A DNA stretch of 64,000 nucleotides, from the NCBI RefSeq assembly GCF_009389715.1, contig NC_052399.1:21483646-21547645 (forward strand). Direction: 5' to 3'. Each line of letters opens with the position of its first letter. Positions within the stretch are counted from its first letter, which is position 1. A program made the translations under genes and the position numbers. The notes beneath the pieces were generated by a model that saw only the letters and a list, made by a program, of their open reading frames with translations, did not search any database and was not told the origin of the DNA. Shown in pieces: positions 12,346-26,400 of the stretch. Source of the DNA: Phoenix dactylifera (lineage: Eukaryota > Streptophyta > Magnoliopsida > Arecales > Arecaceae).

Positions 12346-12889
12346 GCCGTAGGAATATTTTTTATTTTTTAATTTAAAAATATATTTGATTGCAAGTGAA
12401 AGTTCCAGGTTTTTAAGAAAATATTTTTAATTTATTACATTAGAAATTCAACAAAATTGGAAAGCTTATAACTATTTTTTCAAAAAAATATATATTTTTC
12501 CATGTAATGTCAAGTTATACCTATTTTTTCTTTTTTAATAAATTTCTTTGGACCTCCACATATTCTTAGAGAAAGGAGTACCTGCTATAGACTATCAAAT
12601 AAAGTTATGTGAAGCTAGAATAAGACCTCATGAGTGAAATCTAGGGTTTATGCCCATGTCAAGAGGAGGGAGAGCTCCCCATTTTAGGAAATACACAAGA
12701 ATGATACCCATGCGATGCATGGGATGATAATACAAATCAGAATATAATTTTATGTAATAGAAGAATAATAAGAGCTTAAAAAATATAATAAAAAATAGAG
12801 ATATTTTTTTTCAATCTCCAACTATATTCGATCGTTGTGACATTAAACTCCAGCTGAAAATTTTTCGTGTGTGAAGAAAAATAAATAAA

Positions 12890-13760
12890 AAATGAAATTC
12901 TTCTTTTTTCAAGTTTCCAAAGGAAATAAGAAGTGATTTTTTTTAACTTTCCTATTTTTACACAACTTTAGAATGCCATATTTTTTCCTTTATTATGAAT
13001 AAATTATTTTTTAAAAAATATTTTAATTTTTCTATTGTTTTTTGCAAACGTCTCTTTTTTACATGACTTCTTGTAATTGTTATGATTTTTTTATGCGATT
13101 TTTTTTGTGCATATTTTTTCCCTTTTATTTAGATTTTTTTATGCTGCTAGAAAAATATAACAAACTAATTATTTTTCCTTTTTTTGTGCATATGGAGTTT
13201 CCAAAAAAAATAAGATTTTTTTTCTTTTTCAAGGGGTCCTACTAAAAATCTAATTCTAAAAATATTATGAATGAATTATTTTTTCAGTTTTGTGCATGGA
13301 CATTTTTTGCCTATATGTTTCTTTTGGACCAATTTTTTCCTTTTTAAAAAGTCCTACTAAAAATCTATTTTTTTTCAAAATTTTGTGCTTGTGGAGAAAA
13401 TATTACAAATAATTTTTTTTCTTTTTTCGTGCATGTGGAGTTTCCAAAAGAAATAGGAAGTGGAATTTTTTGGGGTGAAACTTTTTTGCACATGAAGAAT
13501 CTTTTTTGTGTGTGGAGAATTTTCCTTTGCAAATGAAATATTTCTTTCTTTTTCAAAGAGTCCGACTAAAAATATAATGTAGAAAATATTATGAATAGAT
13601 TACTCTTTCTTTTTTGCATGAATTTTTTTGTGCATATATTTGTTTTTTTTGTGTTGAACTATTTTGTTGAGTGGACAAAAACATGTGCAAATATTTTTTT
13701 AAGGACTTCCAAAAAAAATTAAGAATGGTCGATTTTTCTATGATTTTTTTCTTTTATTTT
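12890..13760. repeat. Degenerate AT-rich direct repeats
   Basis: The phrases gtgcatatggagtttccaaa, gtgcatgtggagtttccaaa and related forms recur several times, together with tcctactaaaaatcta and attatgaat, each followed by long T runs. This looks like a diverged tandem array with a unit of roughly 200-250 bp. No terminal structure is visible. Confidence 0.55.
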
Positions 13761-15836
13761 GAATTTTAGAGAGGGGTTGAGTTTCCTTTCTTCTTTTGAG
13801 ATATAGATAGATGTAATAATATATTTTTCTCTTTTTAATATAGCAAGGTGTAGAACATAGAGGGTTGTGTAAAGATTAAAGAGAGAGCTTGACTCATTTT
13901 TCTTTCCTTCATGGCAAAGTAGGATTATATAATTTAAAGCAAATATGGGCCGAGTTTTAAATACATGAGAAGTAAAAAAGAACCATCATTGCATCTTATA
14001 TACTAACTTTGAAAAGTAAATTCAAATATTTTCTTTCTTGAAAATTCTAAATATTTTGAAAATCTCAACAGACTTAAGCTTTGTTTTTTATAAAACCATT
14101 TCACCTTATCTTGTGGGCATGTTTGGTTACACGGAAAATTGCTTGAAGAACTTTTTCAAAAAATCTAGTTTAAAATCTAATTTTTCCATTTCACAATAAA
14201 AAATCAAATTGAAAGACTTATAATTAGTTTTCTAGGGATTTTTTTTTCTTTTCCATTGTTTCCTTTGTAACCAAACATATCTAATAGATTATTGTTATCC
14301 ATATCATTAAGATTTTTAATGCATATGTTTAACTTACCTAGCACATGTTAGATACCGGTATATATAAATGGAGTAACTCAGCATGCATATTGTCAGCATC
14401 TAGCACAGTCGTGGCCTGCATATTATTGACCATAGCTTGAACTAATTTACCTAGGACCCCAATGTTAAATTTAAATTACATACTTCGGCTCGGATCTCTT
14501 AAATTTTTGGAATGATGGGAAAGCCAAGCAGTGTAGCATTCTCATGTTAGACTCCAAACCCTTCCTCATGTTGACATGTTATGAAAATAAGGGAAACAGT
14601 GTCCTGTATCACTTTATACCATTACATTTCCGTGCTTTTTTAAAAAGTGAAAATATAGAAAGAGTGGTTCAAATGTGTATATAACTATTAGATAATGCTT
14701 ATAAATCTCATGATAGGTGTTTAGAGATTCGCAATGAAGTTTGATAGGAACTTCTCTTGACCAATGACATGGTTAAATGGTCTTTGGAGTCACAAAGGAC
14801 TATCTAAACTGATTCATTGTTATCGATACTAGCACATGGAAACTACAAAATACATTCTTTCATGTACTTATTGTCATTATTGTCAACTATTTATTTTGTT
14901 ATTTTTTGTGATTATGTGGGTTTTTATGCCTATTTGCATAAATTCCTTAATGTTTCATGATCATTAATATCTAAGCATTATCTTTAATCGATACTTAAAT
15001 GGGATCCTAGTAACTAGAATACGATATTTACACATGAAAACATAAGCACAAGCTTTTGCTTGAGCTTATAAAGATAAAGATATATGAACAATCATTTGAT
15101 CCCCATCAAAGTCAAAGCATGACAAACTAATGGATGCAAACAAAATAGTGCATCTCCATCAGTTCATTAATTATTCTTGTTATTTTATTTTTCTTATCAA
15201 TGCTATAAAATACCCAGCGACTATTCTTTAAAATTCTATTGAAAATAAAGGGTACCATGATAGAGAGATAGGTGGAAGGAATGAGGTGTCAAGTTTTCAT
15301 CTCATCAAGATATCGGCTATGATATTAGTTTGTATATTTTTTTGACCACTTGTTAATATAATGTATATCTTGATTTTTTTTTATTTTTTATGGAAGATAT
15401 CTCAGTCTTTAGTTATGGTAGTTAATATGCACTTGGTGTATTAGTTAAGATTCCTTGTATAGGCTCTTATAATCTTCAACCAATTATTAAACATTAAATA
15501 TTCAAACTAGAACAGGAGTTACTATTCCATTTATTATATCATCGAGATCTATCTGATTCCTAGATCCTCCATTCCTCTTTTTTTTTTCCTTTTTTTTGTG
15601 TTATCACCTTTCATATTGATCGAATAATAAGAATGATACCTATGCATAGGGAGATTTTGAAAATGTAAATATAAATATATATGATAGAAGAATAAATAAT
15701 TTCTCAAAAAATAGAACGAAAAATATATTATAAGCAGAATGTATTTTATAAGTGAAGTTTTTGCATTCTAAAATGATTAAGAAATTTTTGCCTGACTGAC
15801 ATATATTTTTTTGAGGATTTTTTTACATGTCAATAG

Positions 15837-16500
15837 GGTTCGAAAAAAAGAGAGAAGAGTTTCTACGTTTCCTAAAATAATAAATAAGTTTTTATGCATC
15901 TGCTAAAATAATTAAAAAATTTCTAAGTGGAAGAAAATATTTTCTAAAATAATGAAGAAGCAGGCTTCCTAAAATAATTTTTTCTTCAAGAAATTTCTCA
16001 ATGAACGACGTCAAATAATTTTTTCCTCAGAACTTTTTTTTGAAATAATTAAAAAGAGACTAATGCTTGGTGGTATTTTTAACGACTTTTGATGTATGGA
16101 AACTCTAAATGAATGGATTCAAATTTTTTCTAAAATTTCTATATTTCTTAAAAAATTATGCATTTTCTGAATTAGGTTCGACAAAAATTAAATAAGAAGA
16201 GTTCTGCATTTCCTAAAATAATTATAAAATTTCTGCATGTAGAAAATATTTTTTTAAATAACTAAGAAGCAGGCTTCTTGAAATAATTCCTTTCCTTTAA
16301 GAAATTTGTAAATGGATGATTCCAAATATTTTTTTCCTCATGATTTTTTCTAAAATAATTAAAAGGATTCAATATTTATAATGGCTTCTAATGCGTAAGG
16401 ACGCTATGTGGGAACTCTAAATGCACCATTTCAAATATTTTCTAAAATTTTCATGCTTTCCAAAATAATTTATGCCATGATAAATATCTTTTTATAAAAT
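15837..16500. repeat. Two-copy direct repeat of about 338 bp
   Basis: The first copy starts ggttcgaaaaaaag near 15838 and the second ggttcgacaaaaatt at 16175. Both run through gaagcaggcttc, aagaaattt and ggaaactctaaatg/gggaactctaaatg in the same order. A weaker third copy seems to continue towards 16850. Confidence 0.68.
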
Positions 16501-17270
16501 ACTTTCTACGTGGGTGGGGACTATGAATAGACATTTTTCTATTCCTGCATTTTTCTGGAATAATTTTAGATATTTCTAAACATATTTCTAATATATTTAG
16601 ATAACTTCAACACATATAGATACGTTTAACATTCTTAGATGGTTTTAACATATCTAGCTTTAAATATTTTCTAAAATTTATGTGTTTCCTTACACTAATT
16701 TGCGCATGGGACAGATATATTTTTTCTAAAATAATTCTATATAGAGACTATAAATGGATATCTTTCTACTATTGTACTTTTCTAAAATAATTTTAGATAT
16801 TTATAAACATAATTTTAACTCATCTAAATATTTTTTATTATTATTCTTAAAATATTTTAGATAATTATATTTATATATTAATTTTTATAATTTTTGTGAG
16901 GGGTTGAATTTTCTCTCTTCTTCCCAAATAATAGGCGTGAAGATGTGGAACGCGTCACCAGAATGGCAGATTTTGAGCGAGTTCCTGATTAAATAAGGAT
17001 GGGTATAATAGGGATAGTCCTCCGGACCTCTTTAAAAAGTAAAATTAAAAAATGTTGACCGAATCAAACCGAGATTGCGATTTCGTATCGGTACCGGCAA
17101 CCGGCCGACGTGCCGAGATATCTGGTGTTACAAAAGGCGCGGCAAGCATGATCTTCCTGCCTCGCAATTTATCGGTTCTCGTGCCGCCGCCGCCGTGTTG
17201 ACCTGGTCGAGCTGGTCTAGGAGGAACTGGTTTGGGCTCGCACCGATATTTGCGGCAAAAGTCCCCTCGG

Positions 17271-17444
17271 CCCCGCAGTACAAAAGTAGGGCTGCTCTTG
17301 CTGATTCGATTTTCTCATCGAGCCCCCTCTCGCTCTCTGTCGAGCCTAGGGTTTCGTCTCGTCTCGTCTCGTCTCGGAGGGGAGGAGAAGGAAGAAGCAG
17401 AAATCATCAAAGGCGAAGATCAGGGTTCCCGGGAGACCGGATCG
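17271..17444 (+). promoter_or_regulatory. 5' UTR and core-promoter region of the DUF1664 gene
   Basis: A pyrimidine-rich leader containing agggtttcgtctcgtctcg (a (TCTCG)n run, 17350-17376) and a purine-rich stretch precedes the ATG at 17445. This composition is typical of plant 5' UTRs. No clear TATA box is seen. Confidence 0.45.
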
Positions 17445-20400
17445 ATGGCGATGCATGCGGGAATTGGGCTCTCCAAAGTCCTGCTTCTTGTCGGAGCAGG
17501 TGATTCACACGCCTCGAATCCCCTCTCTTTTTTATTTTTGATCGATACGAGTTCTGGTTCGTGTCATCTGATGGCCTTCTGACCGTTCTATCCAGGGTTT
17601 ACTGGCTCGATCATGCTGCGGAATGGCCGGCTGTCTGATATCTTGTCTGAGCTTCAGGTCAGACTCTGATCATCACTCTACCGCTATTTCGTTTGATTCT
17701 ATTTAGATTCACTGTCTTTGCTCTTCACCACTGTTCCATTCGGATTTTCTTTTGCTCTCTGGATAGGATGAATTCTTCTTATTGGTTTCTTGACTATCTT
17801 TGGCAACGGATTCTTGCAAGATTGATAACCGACTTATTGATTTTTTTATTGTTTCTGATAATCATAACTATCGAGTCATTCTATCAATCTCCTGAAGCTG
17901 TTTGATATTTTATGTGAAGACACGTGGATTAAGATCTAGTTTTGCGCAATTGACACGCAGGACATGCTTAAGGGATTGGAAAAGTCTGCAGAAAAGGCAG
18001 GCACTAATTCTGAATTAAGCGATGCCCTTTCTACGCAGGTAATTCTTATTATTATGTCCTTGTATATTGTCTATTGTGGTGCCACCTAGTTAGAGTTGTT
18101 TGATGGTGGCGGTGACATTATATATATGTATAATCGTTACTGCAAAAGCCCACCTAAGATCAAACAGTAATTTGTACTTCCAGTTCCTGAAAAAGCCCAT
18201 TTAAGATCAGACAGTAATTTGTACTTCCTGGTGGTATGGGTTCTTGATGTGCATGGGACTTTGCTAAAGCCAATATATGTTGATTGTCGTTGTTATCATA
18301 AAATTGCAATTTAGCTTGCTTCTATCCTTGTATATAGACTCATGTTTTATTTTATTTCAATTAGCCTCGTTTGAATACTTTGGAGTTTGGAATAATGCTC
18401 TAGAGAATGAAAATTCTCTATGAATAGATGCATTATAATAGTACTCCATGAACAATTGGTTCGGGAAATCCCTAATTTCAACCATACAATCGGAGAGTAA
18501 TTCCTCGGAAATATTTGTTGATCTCCCAGTTCTCCCATTCCCCACCCTACTTATCCATTCAAACCAGCCCAAATTGCCATCCACTGCATCAACCACCATC
18601 ATGATGGCCACTACCACCACAATTACCACCAGCATCATCACTACCCCCAATACCAAGACCACCATCAGCACCACCACCATGCCCCAACAATCACCACCAT
18701 CATCACTATTGCTGCAGTCACCATAACATGGTGGTGGTTGTGGTGAGGGGGATTGGCTGAAGCAGGAAATGGGGCTGGAGTGCTAGGGGATCAGTATCAT
18801 CTAGGAGACAAGGTGGAGGAAGACAGATTAGGGTGGGACAGAAGGAGGGACTTGGTGTTGGGGGGTCCATCAGGAGTCATTGACAGTCCTTGGCTGAGTC
18901 AATGAATTGGTCGCCATCACCAGAGGTTAGGTTGGGGTTCGAGGGGAAGGGTGGGGGGAGAGAGGGTGAGAGAGAGAGACCAGTGTTGTCCCTGTCATTG
19001 TCACTGGTGGAGGCGACCCAAGGCTGAGAGAGGAAGGTGACGGAGAAGATGGGTTAGGGTTGCTAGTGGGGTTTCATGGAGTGGGAGTTGTGTGGTGTGG
19101 GGTGGTGATAAGAGACTCCAAGGCTGATAATGATGGAAAATTTTTGCACCACTGGGAATGGGGAATGAAAACACTCTGGAATTAGGGTTGTTTAGAGTAT
19201 ATTTCTCATCCTGAAGGAGATACCCAAACACAAGCTTGGAAATTTTAGCACTGGACAAAAAAATTTCTGGAGTATATGCCTGGTAATTTAAGGTATCCAA
19301 ACACCTCCTTGCTCATTAATCTGTTAGTCAATCTTTTTTTGGTGTTCAGCGGTATTGAATACATTATGAGTGGTAGGGATTCTGCCATTATCATCTTAGT
19401 TGAAAGTATTTGCATTAAATCTTAAAATTTGTCATGTGTACATATATGTATGCATATACAGCTTCATAGTGACAATTCTGGGTACGCTTTCGGTCATCAT
19501 GACTTATCTTCTAGATATATCTCATCTTGATTTTTTTTTTGACTTGATAAGTACTATTTATGTTTTTTAATTTCTACCAAACCAATTGCAAGCTGATAAG
19601 TTGTCATTGCTATGATTGGTAGGTCCGTCGGTTGTCCATGGAGGTTCGACAACTTGCCTCTGCACGTCCAGTTACTGTTATCAGTGGAAATTCAGGCCAA
19701 GCAGGTATATTTGACCATTTAATATGAAATTTGAAGTAACATTTAAGAACAGGATTAATATATACCCATGCGGTTTCCTACAGATCAATAATAAGGATGA
19801 AGCAATAGTTAGTTGCTTGTCTAGCTACTTGATGCTAAAGATTTGCATTAGTATGAAAGAAAAATCCCAGTTTATTGAATATTTTGCTTGTTAAATGTTG
19901 AAAATAGCTGCATTTTTTGTTACATGCTTCGACATTTCATTTAATGTAGAATTTGGATTTATCTCTTTATTCTTGTTAGATATTGGTGATGTTACTTTTT
20001 GCTGGCGAAAAATTTGGTTGAACTGTTTCACTATCTTTCAAGAAGATTGTTAGATTATTTTATCTTGAGAAAATTTTCTAATTAAAGATGTTCTACTTCT
20101 ACCAGGGAACATGACATCACTTATAGTGCCAGCGGCAACCTTGGGTGCATTAGGCTATGGGTACATGTGGTGGAAAGTATGCTTTATCATCGTCTCCATA
20201 TACAATGAATAATATTGCGATATTAGATATGATAATCATTTGTTCATTTTAGATTCGTGCTATTCTTTATTGTTTATATTTTTCAAAATATACATATGCT
20301 TAAAGATAGTCTGTCACGAGGTACATAATGCTTTCAAAACTGATTCTTTTTAAAAGTATTTATGTCGAAACCTCAATAATGTGTCAATTGGGAGGCTCAC

Positions 20401-23400
20401 TCTTTGCTGGTTGTTCCTCAGTTTGCAATCATTTTAGTTTCTGGTTTTGAGTAGGTATGATTAATGTGATTGACTTTTCCCTTTTATATTGTTTAATTTA
20501 TTCAGGGCGTCTCCTTGTCTGACCTTATGTATGTTACGAAGCGTAACATGGCTAATGCTGTATCAAACCTGACAAAGCATTTGGAGCAAGTCTCTGATGC
20601 TCTTGCTGTAAGTATTAGATTTATAATTGCTAATTTCTGGTTTAGCAATGCTTATCTGTCATTTGAGCAATTATATTTGCATATCTTTTCTTGTACCTTC
20701 CTAAGTCTGGTTGCTGAAATCAGCTAAATGATAGATGGTGTTACTAATAATCTAGCCATTTTAGACAGTTACAAATTTAGGACATCATCTTTCCTTAAAG
20801 GTGTTATTTAGCATTGTTAGAAGGGAAAGTAAAGGAAGAAGGGAGAGTGGGTGAAGCAATGGGGAGTTTGGTTTCTCCATGGCACACTCATCTGTTCATG
20901 CTTACTACAGACTGAGTTTTAAGATAACTTCATAATTCTTTTAGCAATGAATAAATTTATCATTATCTGGAAGTCTCCTAAAATTTTACTGAAGGGGAGT
21001 TGGTATAAGAGAACTGATGGCTTTTAGTTCCATGGCACACCTAATCTACTTGCTGTAGTTAATTTCAGTGACTACTTGTTTTTGAATGTTTTAATAGAAT
21101 GTCAAGGATTTTATTGGTTTAATGAGGTGGCCACTTGCTGATGTGGTGTTTTCATAATCTCCAGGGGCAAAAAGGACCTTGCTGATAGCCACATGTGACT
21201 GGTTGAGTGGTCAGCTGTTAGCAGTGGTCTTATGAGGACTAGAATTGATTACTAAGAGAACGATTTTGATGGTATAATGTTGTAGAAAATTTTAAGTGGA
21301 CTGATTTTTAGTCAAGAGTTATACTAATTAAACTTGTGTTATATAAATTTGGGCTGTCCATAGATTGGGATACATATGGTTCTGAGGTTTGTAACCTCAA
21401 CAGTGGATATTTTGCAAGTTAAAAGGCGCTCCTTTTTACTTGAAGTATCAAAACTAGCTACCTTTTGTTAATGCTTTACTGGAAAAGATCCTAGATAACC
21501 AGTAATGGAGCTTATCATAAGAGCAGTTGACTTATCTTTCAAGATAAAGTGGTCTTTCAGCAAGCTATTTTTGGCTGTTCTGATTTTCCAGTTCTTTTCC
21601 CTCATTTGTTTTCCTTCCCTGTCAAACTGTATTATTCGCTCCTGCATTAACTTAGTTGAGAATGCTGTTAGACTTTTCTAAGTATGGTATTAAGGTCAAT
21701 ATGAAATTTAGTACTTTTTTTTAATGTCCTTTAAGCATGGGCTTCTCATACATCAGTTGTATTTACACAATGACATGCCTTGCTAAAAATTTTGGCCCCT
21801 TTCCACAGAAAACTAAGAGGCATCTGACCCAGCGAATTGAGGGCTTGGATGGAAAACTGGATGAGCAAAAAGAGATATCTGGTCAAATAAAACAGGAGGT
21901 AGAATTGTTCTTGGTGCCCTTATATTATTGTACATTTGCTGACTTTTGAGTTTGTCTATCAAATTAGCATATGTGATTCTTGAATATGAAGCATAGGCCC
22001 AATATGGTGCATTCTGATAATTCAATGTTTCAGGGGTTTTTTAGCATTTGGATATTACCTTTTAGTATAAATGTTTGTTTTTGTATCTGAACTCATATGA
22101 ATTGTTGGCTACTGTTGAAACAGAAGCACAAGAAAGTTCAGTTGTTACTTTTGATTTTGTAAATGCATTCTTTTTCATAGCTTCTCAAGCCCTTTATGTT
22201 TTACCAAACAGGTTACTGATGCTTGTGGCAGACTTGAGAATATTGGTTTTGAGTTAGACAACCTCCAACGATTGGTTTGGGGTCTGGTAATCATTTCTGT
22301 CAAAGTCATGCTGAACTTAATATTTTTTCGCACCTTGGGAAGTTTGTTTTATAATTCATGTTGATTATGTCTCCTTTTTGCAGGATGAGAAGATGAATGC
22401 AATTGAGGACAAGCAGGTGTGCTTTGGTCTTTGTAATCTTTTTAAATGAGATAATCTGAATGTAGCATGGGAATTTAAGATTTTTTATTTTTTTGAGAAT
22501 ATTAGAAATTGACAGAAATAAGCTAGGGATATGAATGCAGGAATAATTTTTTGGCTAATTCATCGCAGACATACTTCTCATGATATTATTTTCACTGAGG
22601 GATGAAATGACCACTGCATCTTCTCACTTCATGTCAGAATTTCCAGTGCTTAGCAGTACCTGATGTTATACTTCTAATATGAAAGCACAAGGATTTGCAC
22701 TTGTTGCATGTTATGTATGACCCAATTCAATGAGCACGTAGTGGTTATAGGTGTGCATTTCATGCATGCAGCTGTCTATTAAGCTGATCACCTCAAGGGT
22801 TGGTGACATTTACTGTGACAGTATCATGTAGCTTCTTCATACTAACTTCCATTATTCTTAATTCGGTTTATGATACTGGATGAGTTTTAGAGGAATACTG
22901 ACTCTTAGATATCTACAGTGCTGATACTGTCTAGAGATTAAGTGAAAAAGCATCTGTGCTAAAGCTAATTTTCCAATTCTGAATGAAGATTTAAAGGTTC
23001 TAGATTTGCAAATTATTGTTAGATGGTTCTGGAGAATGTTCATACCTGCAATGAGGTAGCTTGACCTGTTATTTTGAAGAATCATAACTGACGTTCAGCA
23101 AGATGGGAAAGCTTCTTCAGAGTGGTAACCATACAGATCATTGACAATTGAAGGATGAGAATCACCATTAAATGATAAAGAGAAATCCATGTCAAAGCCA
23201 TATTCTCCTATGAATGGCATAAGAGATATTCCTGGACTATTTAGTTTTAACCCCTTCTTTGTTGAACTCAGAGAGATGGGGCATTTCTTTGTTTCTTTTT
23301 GTGATAATGCACTACCCAGTCTAGTTATAATGCTTCAGTCTTTCTACTCTGGTAACTTTAGTTTTCTTAAAATGCTAAATTGCTCAAATATGATATTGTT

Positions 23401-26400
23401 CTTGCATGTAACCTATTAACCACATTATAAACCATAATGACCATAGTAGCTGCTTTCGTTTCCATTATCTGTAATATATTAATTGCAAATTGCTCAATTC
23501 AACTTTCTTTTGGTGAATGTTCCTCTAATTCCACTGACAACACTGTGAGGACAGAATTTTGCTTGTGCTGGTGTTATGTACCTTGTGCGATATGCTGAGG
23601 GGAAGGGTGGAAAGATGCCTGATTCTCTGCAGGTACTACTCATAGTTTATATGCTAATATTTCATGATTTTTAAATTTTTTTCGGTTTTTTCATTCTGCA
23701 ATCAGATGTTTCAGGTGTAGCATATGTTTTAAAATTTCACAATGGTTTGGTGTTCTTTAATGTAACATTAACATAACGATTCATCCTTGTCCTTGTCCCA
23801 ACTATCTGGGTTATGGATCCTTGTTTGTCAAGCAATCCTATTGAGGAATTTGGTGCTCTTTAACATCGATGTTTCTTTTATTTTAAAATTCTTTTTATTT
23901 GTACACCAAGGTCTTAAAAACTGCCAGAATGGAACAGTACATGCAGTAATGTACTGTTCCAGAAAACTGGCACCTGTACATAGCATGTCTGTGTGGGATG
24001 CAGTCCCGTACCGTGCATTGCTACCTAATACTGTACTGGTTTTTCAAAAAAATAGCACGCCTTCTGCTACCAGTTTTTAAACCTTGCTGTCCTCACATTT
24101 ATTTATTTATTGATCAACACAATGGATGGCAAGGACATATAAAGTACTTATTAAAGAGTGAATATCAAAAAGTGCTTTGAAGTTATCAGGTATTTGTTTC
24201 TGCATCTCTGTAGTTTGAGCCTGGAGAACTGATTGTGCTCAAGCACATCAGATACTATATTTGCCCCAAAATAATCGTGACAAATATTTGCCTCAAGATA
24301 ATCGTGACAGATAATAATAATTATGAATATCTAGATAATGTTAATGTATTCAGTGGCAATCAGTTTTGCACTGTAATTTATGCTTTGCAGTTTTAGATGG
24401 ATAAAGATTAAGTTGCAGTTTTTGAAACTTTAACCTCCGTAATAATTTAACTTCCTCTCTGGTAGCCTCTATGTTTATTTGTGGCCTTTTATTGTTGATA
24501 TGCTTATGGCCCCCTATATTTGTGACTGATAATTGCCGACCCTTCTTTAGAATGAAGATCTGAGCCTGTTATTGCTAGAAGCCTGGAATGGGTTACATTA
24601 GGTGTCTATTGAAAGTTTTGGTTCCATAAGCTTTTGACCTCTGCAGTCCGGAAGAACAAAAGCACCAGTTTAATAAAGTATGATTTTATATGCATATCTA
24701 TGTGAGTATCTACATGTATATGTGTATGTGCACACACTCACACACAAACACATACTTACATACATACAATCAAACAAAAACAAATTTGCAGTTTAATGTA
24801 TATATATTATATATGCAAATATAGGCATATATATGCCTATGCATATGTATGTGTATGCACATGCGTATTGAGAATTACTAACATAGTGGGATAGTGAAAG
24901 GGACGATATAATCAATTTCTAGACTTAGGGGTGTTATGGAGGCAAAGTTCGCAATACTGGTTTGGCATCTGTATCGGTACCATGTTGGTGTAGTGTCGGT
25001 ATGGGTCGATTTGGCATATCAACACTCGGTATGCCCCCCTACTGAGTATTGGTTCAATTACAGTACAATACAACATTGTTCGATATGGAATTGTATGCAC
25101 CAGTACGGCAAACCTCGTGTAGAGTTTGAGTTCTAAGGATATCTATTATTAGATATTTATCAATCATCTTATATTTAAGTATTGATTCTTTTGCAAATTT
25201 TTAGATTGAACCAATGAAGCTAGCACTTTTTCTTGTTCATGACACTCTCATGATATTTTTTAACCCTTGCTTTCTGCTTCACCACCTTTTCATCCCATTT
25301 TTCTGATACCTTCATTGATACCTCAGTCTCCTTTTTCTAAAGGAATATTATTTTCTTTATAACTGGACTTAAGGTAGATTATATGTGGGACCAAGGTTTA
25401 AAAATTGCCATGTATCATTGTACTACATTGTTGTGCCATATGGGCATGTACCACCCTGTATCATTGCCCTGCATTGCATATGTACCAAGCGGATACATGA
25501 CCAATACTTCCCTATACTGCTTTGCTTCAAACCTTGCATAAGATGCAAATGGAATCCAAGAGTGTCCAAGTCCTTGGTCCATCAGTGAGGAGCTTAGAAT
25601 TCAGATTCAATTTCTTAAAAAATGCCTTTGCCCTTGGACATGGTTATGGGTTGCGAAAGGTTCAGTATAATACTTCTCCATGTGGGCATATTGGATGTTT
25701 GACCACCTTGAAGATGCACAGCTGCGACACGTTCACATGTGAATGCAGGCATGATATTTGATTCTTCCATGGGTATCGTCCTTTTATTGTTCAATTGATA
25801 TCCCAGTGTACCCGTCAAGGTTGTGGTTTATGCCCTGCCTATCTTGTATGTCATCTTTCACTCTTTGAATGGTGATGTTTCTTTGCCAATTATCAGAAGT
25901 TCTTCTAGCTGAATTGCATCAAGAGAATTTACAGGGGGGATAGCCTAGCTTTCTTGAATTGTACCATTTTTTGGGATGATGATGAGCATGCAGAATTAAT
26001 CGCAAGATAATTGAGTGACGAGTTTCTGGTGGTTGAAAGAACCATCAGTTTGAGAATTATGAAGCTATAGAGAGGCTTAGAATGTACCATTCATCCTGAA
26101 TTTTGGAGTACATGAACTTTGGATTGCTTCTATGATGGAAAAGATATAACAAAAAGGAAAGAAAAACCAAGTAAAACATGATCTACTCAAAGAAATTGGA
26201 AAATGTTGTTACATTTAAAAATTGATTTATTGTCTTTCTTGTTCCACTAGCAAGGCAAGGACAAAATTCGGCCCAGATCTAGAACTACCCTCAACGGTTT
26301 GTGTAGCCATAAAATACTATTCCTTGGTTGAGATAGTCTGTTGCATTTTCTCACATACAGGGTACATTTAAATATATACATACACTTATATTTATAAAAG

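Larger units (their letters stand above)
12346..17270. other. AT-rich intergenic region between tRNase Z and DUF1664 genes
   Basis: No coding sequence recognised. Most of it is T- or A-rich low-complexity DNA with degenerate internal repeats, annotated separately at 12890-13760 and 15837-16500. Confidence 0.6.
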
